Shown here in pieces: positions 24,342 through 32,022 of a stretch of 51,209 nt of DNA. The number at the start of each line of letters is the position of its first letter. Position 1 is the stretch's first letter. Below the pieces are notes generated by a model. The model made no database searches and was not told the origin of the DNA. It saw only the letters and a list, made by a program, of their open reading frames with translations. Source of the stretch: an uncultured Collinsella sp. Lineage in GTDB: Bacteria > Actinomycetota > Coriobacteriia > Coriobacteriales > Coriobacteriaceae. The translations under genes were made by a program, and so were the position numbers. The DNA lies in assembly GCA_902464495.1 (NCBI GenBank), contig CABQJK010000012.1:1-51209 (forward strand), read 5' to 3'.

Positions 24342-24629
24342 CTACAGGCGGTACATAAAGTTAAAGACGTCCTCGCGCTGGATGGACACGTTGACACCCG
24401 AAAGCTCGCCGGCCTCGGCCAGCGCCTTCTGCAGCTCGGCGAAGTCGAGCTTGGACTCGGCGGTATCGGCCAGCATGGTCATGGTGAAGATGTCCTCGAT
24501 AATGGACTGCGTGATGTCGCGGATGTCGACGTTGGCCTCGCCTAGGACACGGGTGACGCCGGCGACGATGCCGGGGCGGTTCTTGCCAAGGACGGTGATG
24601 ACGATACGGGAGGACGAGATCTCGGCCAT
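24342..24629 (-). CDS. ACT-domain protein (UPF0237 type)
   Basis: 95 residues, almost all one ACT-type domain: IVITVLGKNRPGIVAGVTRV, then VDIRDITQSIIEDIFTMTML. This matches the small UPF0237/GcvR-like family; ACT domains bind amino acids or other small ligands. No catalytic or DNA-binding part is present. AAAGGG precedes the ATG. It lies just upstream of gltA on the same strand, so a link to citrate or amino acid metabolism is possible but unproven. Confidence 0.9.
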   Translation of the reverse strand: MAEISSSRIVITVLGKNRPGIVAGVTRVLGEANVDIRDITQSIIEDIFTMTMLADTAESKLDFAELQKALAEAGELSGVNVSIQREDVFNFMYRL

Positions 24630-24676
24630 GGGAAACCCTTTCGCGTGATTGCGGCGCGCGCGGGGCGCTCCGCTAC

Positions 24677-24699
24677 GGTACAGTGTTCATCATTGTACC
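24677..24699 (-). promoter_or_regulatory. Palindrome overlapping the -10 of the ACT-gltA promoter
   Basis: GGTACAGTG (24677-24685) and CATTGTACC (24691-24699) form an inverted repeat with one mismatch and a 5-nt spacer. On the minus strand it contains TACAAT (plus 24692-24697), a good -10, about 65 nt before the ACT gene. A repressor binding here would block RNA polymerase. The -35 is unclear. Confidence 0.45.
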
Positions 24700-25025
24700 T
24701 GTCTGGCGCAAAAAAGGCGCGCTCGCTGCGGCGTTACATGCCTGCAACATGAGCGTAAGGGGGAAGGCCGCACGGGGAAGAGCCGTCTGGCGCGTGTCCG
24801 GCTCGTGTTGGGTTGATTTCCGATCTCAGCCGAACACATTGAGCGGACAGGCCGTTCCCGCAGTCAGCCGAACGCCTCCGACGGCTGATTCCGAACTGGA
24901 AGCGGAGGGCATCCCCGCCCTTCGGTAGGGGATACCGCTCCGCGGCGCATGCCGCGGGCGGCGCCCCTATCGGACCACCGTGACCTCAGTTGGGATGGGC
25001 CCAGCACTGCCGCGTACTCGGTGAG
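24700..25025. other. Gene-free region with left direct repeat and GC hairpins
   Basis: No coding sequence with support. It holds the left 64-bp direct repeat (24811-24874) and two hairpins: ATCCCC/GGGGAT near 24911-24932 and the perfect CCGCGGC-GCAT-GCCGCGG (24940-24957). The hairpins lie downstream of the minus-strand integrase remnant and may end its transcript or be part of the integration site. Confidence 0.6.
24811..24874 (+). repeat. Left 64-bp direct repeat of the genomic island (attL-like)
   Basis: It begins GGTTGATTTCCGATCTCAGC and matches 32023-32086 with two mismatches over 64 bp, in the same orientation, 7.2 kb apart. It is about 150 bp beyond the 3' end of the integrase remnant, a usual place for an attachment site. 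It does not resemble a tRNA. A dispersed Collinsella repeat is the alternative. Confidence 0.8.
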
Positions 25026-25751
25026 CTAGAGCCAACTGTTCGTCTTCACGTCGCGTATGGCGATATTTCGGTCGTCCGGCTCGGTGATGCCGTAGCCGAA
25101 CGCCTGGAGCGTCTCGATGGACTCCTGGATCCTCTGTTGGAACATGGGACCCGGATCGACCCTCGGCCCGAGGTGCCCGCGCCAAAGGCACGGCGTGGCG
25201 CGCAGCATGTTATGGATTTTGGAGATGGGCTCGATGTCGGCGTAGACGTTGAGCGTCGCCATGGCGTCCTTGTGGCCGAGGATCGATTGGAGCGCCTTGA
25301 TATCGCCGCCTTGGCGGATCCACTGCGTTGCGAACGTGTGGCGAAGGCCGTGGAACGTGATCAGCTCGTCGTTGGTGCCCATGAGGCCGTTGGTCTCCGA
25401 GAACGTCTTGAACGCCCTGCGGATATAGCTTGTCGTCGCGAAGGTCGCGCCCGGCTCCGACAGGATGTAGCAGTCCCCGATCTCGACCGCCCCGGTAAGG
25501 CCGCGCAAGCGCAGCTTTCCGCAGTCGATCTCGTGGGTCTCCTTCAGGAAGGGGAGTAGGCCGACCGGGTCGATGGGGATACCCCTGGCGTCATGGGTCT
25601 TGGTGTCCTTGATGAACGAACCCATTCCCTTCGCGTACGCCACCGAGTGTCTGATCGAGATCAGGCCCGTCTCGAAATCCACATCGCACCACCGAAGGCC
25701 GCAGACCTCGCCGATTCGCATCCCCGTGTGCAGGGCGAGTACGACCGCCCT
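25026..25751 (-). pseudogene. Tyrosine recombinase (phage-type integrase), N-terminally truncated
   Basis: The catalytic domain is intact: Arg I in HTGMRIGEVCGLRW, HGLRHTFATQW, LGHKDAMATLNVYADI with the nucleophilic Tyr, and a normal C-terminus. The N-terminal SAM-like and arm-binding domains are missing. The frame begins immediately after the TAG stop of the upstream repressor gene, in phase with it (RAVVLALHTG follows the stop), and no ribosome binding site supports the internal ATG at 25721. I infer a deletion that joined the repressor gene to the second half of int. The island is probably no longer self-mobile. Confidence 0.85.
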
Positions 25752-26003
25752 CTAATCCTCGGCGGACCAATCGAGTCCGAACTCCTTTCGGGCATCCTCT
25801 TCGCTCATGACTTCGAGAAGGTCTCCGGGTTGGCAACGAAGGGCGAGGCATAGCTGCTCGAGTGTGTTGAAGCGAATGCCGCGAATATGCCCTTTTTTAA
25901 TACGGGACAGGTTCACGGGCGTGGTTCCAATCCTTTCGGCAAGTTCGTTCGAGGAAATCTTTCGCTCGGCCATGATCTTGTCGAGGCGAACAATTACGGG
26001 CAT
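25752..26003 (-). CDS. HTH (Xre/YozG-type) transcriptional regulator
   Basis: 83 residues. The compact HTH starts MPVIVRLDKIMAERKISSNE and continues LAERIGTTPVNLSRIKKG then FNTLEQLCLALRCQPGDLLE, the YozG-like pattern. Such regulators are regularly encoded beside DUF2975 membrane proteins, as here: the DUF2975 gene ends 9 nt upstream. AAGGAAA lies before the ATG. It probably controls the pair and perhaps the divergent transporter operon through the palindrome at 26563-26581. Confidence 0.9.
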   Translation of the reverse strand: MPVIVRLDKIMAERKISSNELAERIGTTPVNLSRIKKGHIRGIRFNTLEQLCLALRCQPGDLLEVMSEEDARKEFGLDWSAED

Positions 26004-26012
26004 GGCGTTTCC

Positions 26013-26525
26013 TTACGCAATCTCGTCGGAGTCGAGGTACAGCTCTCGGGCGTACAAGAAGAGCTGGGAAAGCATGAACAGGACGATGCCGAGAACCAGA
26101 GAGGTCCAATCGAATGATGAAGCGATCTCTTGGGCGCCGACGGCCCCCTCGCCGCCAAACATCGAAACGGAGGTTTTGAGTGAGCCGGCGTAGAGGCTGG
26201 TGGCAGCTTGAACAACGAAGAGAATGCCGAGCACCTTCAAGCATGTCGCAGACCCTTTCTTGAAGGGGTCTCCGCTCTTGATCGTCCACACGAGAACGGC
26301 GCTGAGGATGGTCGTAGCGATACCGATGACGGCAGGGACCAATGTCGAGATCGCAAGGGCTGGATACGCGGGGGAGTCTGCAATTACAGGGTTGTCGAGC
26401 ACTTCGATTGCTGGCTTTAAGGAGAACGCCACTTGTGCGATGGCGGTGGCGCAAAGGGTCGCAGAGGCTATCGCACATGCGATGCGGAAGGAATGAAGCC
26501 GGGGAGTGCGATTGTCGGAACTCAT
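26013..26525 (-). CDS. DUF2975 family membrane protein
   Basis: 170 residues with four transmembrane segments (about 12-35, 58-85, 95-115 and 140-160). The loop SGDPFKKGSATCLKVLGILF is typical of DUF2975. GGAGG precedes the ATG. The family pairs with YozG-type repressors in Firmicutes and Actinobacteria; its biochemical role is not known, though a sensing or immunity role is often suggested by context. It is divergent from the transporter operon. Confidence 0.85.
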   Translation of the reverse strand: MSSDNRTPRLHSFRIACAIASATLCATAIAQVAFSLKPAIEVLDNPVIADSPAYPALAISTLVPAVIGIATTILSAVLVWTIKSGDPFKKGSATCLKVLGILFVVQAATSLYAGSLKTSVSMFGGEGAVGAQEIASSFDWTSLVLGIVLFMLSQLFLYARELYLDSDEIA

Positions 26526-26562
26526 AATAACCTCCGAAGAATTTAAAAAACTCAGGTTACTT

Positions 26563-26581
26563 TTTAACAGTTTATGTTAAA
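26563..26581. promoter_or_regulatory. Candidate operator in the divergent promoter region
   Basis: TTTAACA (26563-26569) and TGTTAAA (26575-26581) are perfect complements with a 5-nt spacer, in the AT-rich gap between the DUF2975 gene and the first permease. On the minus strand TTGCCG and TAAACT, 17 nt apart, overlap it, giving a plausible promoter for DUF2975-HTH. A GGGCCGA/TCGGCCC hairpin lies at 26605-26627, before the permease start. Autoregulation by the HTH protein is inferred. Confidence 0.45.
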
Positions 26582-26660
26582 TTGACTTTGCCGGCAAGTA
26601 ATAAGGGCCGAGCATTTTGTTCGGCCCCTCTGTTCCGACTGGATGAGGTTAAGGTTGGCG

Positions 26661-28883
26661 ATGAATATGCTCAAAATCTCGAAGGCGATCTTTAGGTCGC
26701 TTCTCTCCTCCAGGTCGCTCTGTGTTGTCGTTGTTGCGTTGATGGTTCTTTGTGCTCTGCCCGTCTTCAGGAGCGCGGCTGGCATCGACGGACGGGTCGA
26801 ATACCTCGAGTCGGGAATAACCCGTGTTGAGCAGGAATTGTCAGCATCCTATGCGGATGCGCTTGTGAATGCGGGGGAGGACGGTGTCTATACCTCTTCA
26901 TCAAGCATGCCCGCGCTTCTGTACCTTCTTGCCGCGGGACGTCTTATCTTGGCACCGCTCTCTCCCCTACTTCCGTTTCTGCAGATATCGGATGGAGAGT
27001 ACACCTATTATGACGGATCGAAGGAGTACTTGCTATGGGTCGCAACGGCCGTTGCCGTCTCGTTCCTTGCCGCGCGTCTTAACAAACGTGAAAAGCTCAT
27101 CATCCAGGCACCGATGGGCGAGCTGGGTAGACTTGTTGCATCGAGCGTATGGGCGAGTGTTTTTGCAATGCTTGCCGTCCTCGCCATCAATCTTCCAGGG
27201 ATAATCGCCGCGCTTGTGAAGAATGGCCCGGGCTCGCCGTTCTATCCGATAGGCTACATTCAATATGCGACTCCGGTTATCAAACCGGCTTGGCTGGTGT
27301 TCGCGCAGACGGCCATCTTGCAATTCTTGGTGGCAGCGTTCATCTCGCTTGTCGTTCACCTTGCCGTGAAGATTGCCAATAACCCTACGCTTGGAATCGT
27401 GTTCGTATGTGCCCTGATGGGGGTGACGATGGTTCCCGGGTATTACGGAAGATCCATCGCTTTACGTGAGTTCGCCCTGTTGAATCCCCTTACGTATGCG
27501 AACACTGAGTTGACCGTCGGCGCCTATAGCCCGTACCCGACAACGCAGATAGTGAATCTGCCTGGACTTTGCTTCGAGCGTGGCGCGATTGCCCTCGTAT
27601 GCGCAATCGGGATCGAGGTGCTGGCAATTAGCCTGCTTTGCGTTGCTGGAAAGAGCGGCTGCGCGTGCCCGATATCCCCGATTTGTCTTGAGAGAGGTTC
27701 CTTCACTGCATCGAGAACGGCAACTCGTTCGAGCGCTTGTGCCTCCGCCGTTGCATACGTAAGAACGATGGGGAAACTGCTCCTGCGTTCTCCTACCCTC
27801 GCCGTATGCGCGATTGCAATGTCGACGACGATGCTGGCCCCGGCTCTGGTCGAGATGTTTCCTGACGCTGATAACGTTTCCGCTGTTCGGTATAGGGATG
27901 GGGAGCTCCGTTCAATAGATCGGTATCTAGAGCAGAACGCTGCGAATATGGACGTCGAGGGCAAAGCGGCCCTGGAAGACATGCGGGATGCTCTTTCGGG
28001 TTTCGTGTACGCGCCTATGCCTGCGGAGGGGTTTCGAAGCCTTGCGACGTACGAGCGCGCTCGAGGTGAGCTGGGCGCGGCAGATGCGACTCTCCTGCAA
28101 TCGATCGGAATCGAGCCGGAGACTCCTTCTCGTGCGGAGGCGCGCGCCCTTCTGCTTGAGTCGATCGCGAGCTTGCCGGACCCCAAGGTTTACGAGTTAA
28201 GTACGAAGATGCCCCCATTAATCCTCCTTTCGTATCTCCAGGCAGCGCTTCCCTCCTTATTTTTGCTGTTGCCCGTGGTTGTCACATCGCTCGCGTGCAC
28301 CCACCTGCAGTGTCGTTCCCTTCTGGTTCTCCAGATCCCCGCAACAGCGCATGTGCGTTTTCTGACGGCTGTTGCGCTGGCTCTCCTGCTTGGCTTGGTG
28401 CTGCTTTTGGTGTCGATGGTTCCCGCTGTCGTTGTGTCCGTGATTAAGAACGGTGCGGGTGGATCGGAGTATCCCGTCGCTCTCATTCGGGCGGGAGCTT
28501 CGACAACGTCCATGGTGGGGGAGGCGGTGTTGTGCAGTATTCCGTTGCTGGTCATGGCATACGGCGTGATTTCCGTCGTCGCTGCGTTGACAGCAGCGAT
28601 TAGCCGCAACCCCGTTGTCACCGGAATGGTTTGCGCGGTTCTCTTGGTGTTTGGTTCGTTGAGCGCTCATGTTGAAAGCGTGGGCATGGGCGTCGCGCTG
28701 CTGGCTCCATTCGCCTCGTTTGATCCCGCTTCCCAGGTGGGGACGATTGGGTTCCTTGGGCGAGGGACGAACGCGATGCCTTTTGGAGAGGTCGTCGGCG
28801 CATCGGGCGCTCTGCTGGTGGTCTTGGGCGCCGTATCTCCGTTGATGGTGCGCCTGAGTGTTCCAAAGATCGAAAGGGGATGA
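26661..28883 (+). CDS. ABC-2-type permease with two repeated modules (novel group)
   Basis: 740 residues from ATG 26661; AAGG 6 nt upstream favours it over ATG 26643. The protein is an internal duplication. Each half has an N-terminal membrane segment (about 18-36 and 378-397), a polar extracytoplasmic stretch, then about five membrane segments. Both halves carry the motif KNGxGxxxYP (187-196, KNGPGSPFYP; 596-605, KNGAGGSEYP), then NPTLGIVFVCALMG (241-254) or NPVVTGMVCAVLLV (650-663). The same module occurs once more in the fusion at 29783. Family assignment beyond ABC-2-like is not possible. It is coupled to the ATPase gene that follows. Codon use is less GC-biased than in core genes. Confidence 0.8.
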   Translation: MNMLKISKAIFRSLLSSRSLCVVVVALMVLCALPVFRSAAGIDGRVEYLESGITRVEQELSASYADALVNAGEDGVYTSSSSMPALLYLLAAGRLILAPLSPLLPFLQISDGEYTYYDGSKEYLLWVATAVAVSFLAARLNKREKLIIQAPMGELGRLVASSVWASVFAMLAVLAINLPGIIAALVKNGPGSPFYPIGYIQYATPVIKPAWLVFAQTAILQFLVAAFISLVVHLAVKIANNPTLGIVFVCALMGVTMVPGYYGRSIALREFALLNPLTYANTELTVGAYSPYPTTQIVNLPGLCFERGAIALVCAIGIEVLAISLLCVAGKSGCACPISPICLERGSFTASRTATRSSACASAVAYVRTMGKLLLRSPTLAVCAIAMSTTMLAPALVEMFPDADNVSAVRYRDGELRSIDRYLEQNAANMDVEGKAALEDMRDALSGFVYAPMPAEGFRSLATYERARGELGAADATLLQSIGIEPETPSRAEARALLLESIASLPDPKVYELSTKMPPLILLSYLQAALPSLFLLLPVVVTSLACTHLQCRSLLVLQIPATAHVRFLTAVALALLLGLVLLLVSMVPAVVVSVIKNGAGGSEYPVALIRAGASTTSMVGEAVLCSIPLLVMAYGVISVVAALTAAISRNPVVTGMVCAVLLVFGSLSAHVESVGMGVALLAPFASFDPASQVGTIGFLGRGTNAMPFGEVVGASGALLVVLGAVSPLMVRLSVPKIERG

Positions 28884-28888
28884 TCTCG

Positions 28889-29629
28889 ATGATTGACCTT
28901 CAAACGCTGACGATCTCTTATGGAAAGAAGGTGCTCGTAGATTCGGTGAACGCTGAGTTTGCCCCGGGTACGGTCTACGGTCTCGTCGCTCCGAACGGGC
29001 ATGGAAAGACGACGTTGCTGCGTGCGATGGCAGGTTTGCCGGGTCCTCGCGTGGACGGGAGCATCGTTCTGGATGAGGTGCAGGGTACGGGTGCGAGAGA
29101 GGTCCGTTCTATGATCTTCTATGCACCTGGTGAGGGGACGCTGCTGTATCCCGGATTGCGTGCGGAAGATCACCTCAAGATGGTTTGCGATATGTGGCCG
29201 CATGCTCGCGATATCGAAGAGATAGTGGAACAAACGCAGATAGGCGAGTTCGCGAGGATGAGGATCCGCACTCTGAGCCAGGGCATGAAGCAGCAGCTTA
29301 CCCTGGCGATTGCGTATGCGACGGGCGCGCGGTACCTTCTATTAGATGAGCCCATGAACGCGCTCGACCCCAGCAGGGTGGACTTGCATTCCGAGATTCT
29401 CAGGAAGCTGGCCGATTCTGGTACGTGCATCATCATGTCATCCCACATCTTGGATTCGGTCGATAGGCTGTGCGATGAGATTCTGTTTTTGAAGGATGGG
29501 AGGCTCATTAGAAGCATTCCGCAAGATGATGCTGCGCCGAAGTCTCCTGGATCCCATTTCGCAAAGCCTGCCGGACGCGCCGAGGGTGCGCTAAGCACGT
29601 ATCGGCGACTCTACGAAAAGGGCGGGTAG
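28889..29629 (+). CDS. ABC transporter ATPase of the island transporter
   Basis: 246 residues from ATG 28889; GAAAGGGG lies 9 nt upstream, while ATG 28880 (overlapping the permease stop as ATGA) is too close to it. Walker A VAPNGHGKTT (33-42), signature LSQGMKQQ (129-136), Walker B YLLLDEPMNALDP (149-161) and H-loop SSH (184-186) are intact. Ala replaces Gly in the usual GPNG, and the Q-loop position reads FYAPGEGTLLYP without Gln. The ATPase half of the fusion shares both features, showing that the two are sisters. It should power the double-module permease. Confidence 0.92.
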   Translation: MIDLQTLTISYGKKVLVDSVNAEFAPGTVYGLVAPNGHGKTTLLRAMAGLPGPRVDGSIVLDEVQGTGAREVRSMIFYAPGEGTLLYPGLRAEDHLKMVCDMWPHARDIEEIVEQTQIGEFARMRIRTLSQGMKQQLTLAIAYATGARYLLLDEPMNALDPSRVDLHSEILRKLADSGTCIIMSSHILDSVDRLCDEILFLKDGRLIRSIPQDDAAPKSPGSHFAKPAGRAEGALSTYRRLYEKGG

Positions 29630-29782
29630 AAATGCAAGTTAAAAATCTATGTGGCCAATGTGATACCGTTGAACCCGCATATCGATACCGCTCAGCCATT
29701 CGCCTCGCCCCCGTCGCACGTATCTTCATCCGGTCTGTTACTTTTAATCTAACAATTCTTTGAGGAACGTAGGTGCTTCTAA

Positions 29783-31597
29783 ATGTACTGTCGACTTCTT
29801 CTCAAACTAATCCTAAGAGACAAGGCCGTATGGATTTGTACGCTCGTTCTCGCTGCAGCCTTTTCCGTCCCCATTGCGTTCAATTCACCCATCTACGGGC
29901 CCTTCTTTATGAAACAGGGCATGCAGGGCTTTGTCGACGCATTCAATACGCGCGCGCCCCAGGCCAGCGGCACAGACCTATCTCCAGAGCAGCAAAATGA
30001 CGCGGAGCTTGCAAGATACGCGAACGCCGCCCTTGCCGCTCAAACCGACGCCGCCTTTCTCGATTCTGCCGAGAGCTACTACGCGCTCATGGGCGAAGGC
30101 TTCCAATCCGGGTCCATCGTGGGAGACCGAGAGACCAATGACGCAGCGCTCGCATATTGCCGCGCCCTGAGCAGCTCCGGCATCACGGATATCCCGGCCT
30201 CCGCAAACGACCTGCCATTCCTTTCCTTCCTGCCTTACGCCATTGCCACGGCGCCGTCTTTCCTTCCCTTCATCCCCTTCCTTCTCTCGTCGATACTCGT
30301 GCTCGGCGCCACAAGGCCCGGGACCCTGGCGGCAAAGGCGCCCGCACCCAAATTCCGGCGCCTTATCCAGATCGTGTTTTCGATAATCGCCGCGGGGACC
30401 GCGATGCTCCTCGCCGGCCTCGCACCCGGGGGCATTTACGCCTTGGCCCTAAACGGCTTCGGGCAGATCGGGTACCCGATCGCCTTCTTCCATGACGGCG
30501 CGCTCACCACCACGACCGCGGGAAACGTCTTCACGGCCCTGCTTCTCGCGCTGCTCGCGGGCGGAACCTTGATATCCGTTTGCTCCGCCGTCCTATCGAC
30601 CGCAACGAGGCGCGTCCTCGCGGGCCCCCTTGCCTCCGCGCTGCTTGTCGCGGCCCCGGCATTCCCGTTACTGTCCGATTCGGCACTGGGGCATAACGCC
30701 GCGCTCGAGCTCCTGCCGCTGGCCGTGTTCTCGCCTATCGAGGCAACGGGTTACGTAGGATGCTTCCCGACAGAATTCATTGGCTCCGGTTCAGGCAGCG
30801 CATCGATGCTTGCCGTGGCCCTGGTATACGTCGCGGTCCTTTTCGCGGTCGGCGCCGTTGCGACACGTTCCCCCAAACAGCCTGGACCCGCTAAAAAGCA
30901 CCATGGGCTCGAGCTTGTGGACGCGAGCGTGGGATACGGAAGCACGACGATACTTTCAATCGGGTCGCTTTTCCTGAGCCCGGGAACGGCGGCGGGCCTC
31001 GTTGCTCCCAACGGCTCGGGGAAAACCACCCTTCTTGAAGCGCTGTCGGGCCAATTTCCCACCCGCATCCGCTCGGGAAGCCTGGCGGCAGACGGAATCT
31101 GCCAACGTCGATCAGCCGAATTTGCGGAACTCGTCTACCTGAGCTCTTCGGGCGGCGCGGATCTCTATCCCACGCTATCGGCCATCGAGCACCTTGCTTT
31201 CGTTAGGGAGGCGTGGAAATCGGCCGCCGACATCGACTCGCTCTGCGACTCCCTCGGAATCTCCCCATATCTCGACAAGCCGACCCGTAAACTCTCGACA
31301 GGAATGAAGCAGCAGGTAAAGCTTGCCATGGCGATAGCGACCGATTGCCCGTACCTCATCCTCGATGAACCGCTGAACGGCCTCGATCCGGGAAAGCGGA
31401 AAACCTCCTGCGACGCGATGCGCAGCGAGGTGGCGCGGGGACGAAGCGTGCTCATTTCAAGCCATCTGCTCGACGACCTGGCAGACCTCACCAACTCGTT
31501 CTACTTCATCGAGGCCGGCACGCTCGTGGAAAAGATCAAGTCGTCCTCGCAGACGCTCAAGCAGGAATACCTCGATACATACGAGCGAGGTGAATGA
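29783..31597 (+). CDS. ABC-2 permease fused to its ATPase
   Basis: 604 residues. About 1-365 are membrane domain: first segment 15-33, an extracytoplasmic region to about 145, then about five segments, with LNGFGQIGYP (223-232) matching the KNGxGxxxYP motif of the preceding permease. From about 374 an ATPase follows: Walker A VAPNGSGKTT (407-416), signature LSTGMKQQ (504-511), Walker B YLILDEPLNGLDP (524-536), SSH (559-561). Membrane-ATPase fusion in this order is unusual for ABC-2 transporters. Codon use is more C-rich than in the first transporter pair, so the two may have separate histories. AGGTG is the likely ribosome binding site. It ends 1 nt before the secreted-protein gene. Confidence 0.85.
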   Translation: MYCRLLLKLILRDKAVWICTLVLAAAFSVPIAFNSPIYGPFFMKQGMQGFVDAFNTRAPQASGTDLSPEQQNDAELARYANAALAAQTDAAFLDSAESYYALMGEGFQSGSIVGDRETNDAALAYCRALSSSGITDIPASANDLPFLSFLPYAIATAPSFLPFIPFLLSSILVLGATRPGTLAAKAPAPKFRRLIQIVFSIIAAGTAMLLAGLAPGGIYALALNGFGQIGYPIAFFHDGALTTTTAGNVFTALLLALLAGGTLISVCSAVLSTATRRVLAGPLASALLVAAPAFPLLSDSALGHNAALELLPLAVFSPIEATGYVGCFPTEFIGSGSGSASMLAVALVYVAVLFAVGAVATRSPKQPGPAKKHHGLELVDASVGYGSTTILSIGSLFLSPGTAAGLVAPNGSGKTTLLEALSGQFPTRIRSGSLAADGICQRRSAEFAELVYLSSSGGADLYPTLSAIEHLAFVREAWKSAADIDSLCDSLGISPYLDKPTRKLSTGMKQQVKLAMAIATDCPYLILDEPLNGLDPGKRKTSCDAMRSEVARGRSVLISSHLLDDLADLTNSFYFIEAGTLVEKIKSSSQTLKQEYLDTYERGE

Positions 31598-31598
31598 C

Positions 31599-31943
31599 AT
31601 GAAACTATTTGAACAGCTGAAGTCCAATGCGTCGCGCATGGCTGTCTACGCCATCCTCGTGGCAACGGCTTTATGCGGAATCGCGGCACCCGTCTATGCG
31701 CTCAACGGGGAGAAAGGCGATGTCGAACCCGCGTACATGGCTTCGACGGTTAAGGACCGGTACAAAGCCTTCTCTGGAGACACGTTTTACGTAGCAGAGT
31801 ACGACACGACCTACCGTCAGCTTCGCTACAACAAGGGCTACGACTATCTAGGCGCAGAGGCAATCAGCTATACGTCGGGTTGGCACCGCTCCAACTATGG
31901 ACACATAACCCAGTTCAAGTGTAACTACCGTGTGTACAACTAA
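31599..31943 (+). CDS. Small secreted Tyr-rich protein, candidate transporter substrate
   Basis: 114 residues from ATG 31599 (CGAGG 8 nt upstream; GTG 31590 is less likely). A Sec signal peptide is clear: basic N-region (K8, R14), hydrophobic MAVYAILVATALCGIAAP, and cleavage after PVYA (residue 34). The mature 80 residues contain 12 Tyr and a single Cys (FKCNYRVYN end), with no transmembrane segment and no double-glycine leader. I do not recognise the family. It is the last gene of the operon and a strong terminator follows. A Sec-exported peptide beside a dedicated ABC system recalls lactococcin 972-type loci, but the sequence does not show that family's pattern. A bacteriocin or surface-protein role is a guess. 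Confidence 0.75.
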   Translation: MKLFEQLKSNASRMAVYAILVATALCGIAAPVYALNGEKGDVEPAYMASTVKDRYKAFSGDTFYVAEYDTTYRQLRYNKGYDYLGAEAISYTSGWHRSNYGHITQFKCNYRVYN

Positions 31944-31958
31944 AGCAACCGGCCGGGA

Positions 31959-31993
31959 CGAGGGGTGACGCAAAAGCGTCGCCCCTCGTTTTT
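31959..31993 (+). terminator. Terminator of the island transporter operon
   Basis: A 13-bp stem with one G-U, CGAGGGGTGACGC (31959-31971) with GCGTCGCCCCTCG (31976-31988), has an AAAA loop and is followed by TTTTT. Confidence 0.95.
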
Positions 31994-32002
31994 AACCATG
32001 TC

Positions 32003-32021
32003 AACTGAACCTAGTTCAGTT
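32003..32021. repeat. 8-bp palindrome beside the right direct repeat
   Basis: AACTGAAC-cta-GTTCAGTT (32003-32021) directly abuts the right 64-bp repeat. It is absent next to the left copy, so it belongs to the island side. It may be a recombinase or accessory binding site. Confidence 0.4.
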
Positions 32022-32022
32022 T

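Noticed and set aside
24811..24874. tRNA-derived attachment site
   Set aside because: No T-arm, anticodon arm or CCA-end pattern is present in the repeat or next to it.
31599..31943. Assignment of the small secreted protein to lactococcin 972
   Set aside because: Signal peptide and context are similar, but the Trp/His/Ser pattern of that family is not visible. I kept it as unassigned.
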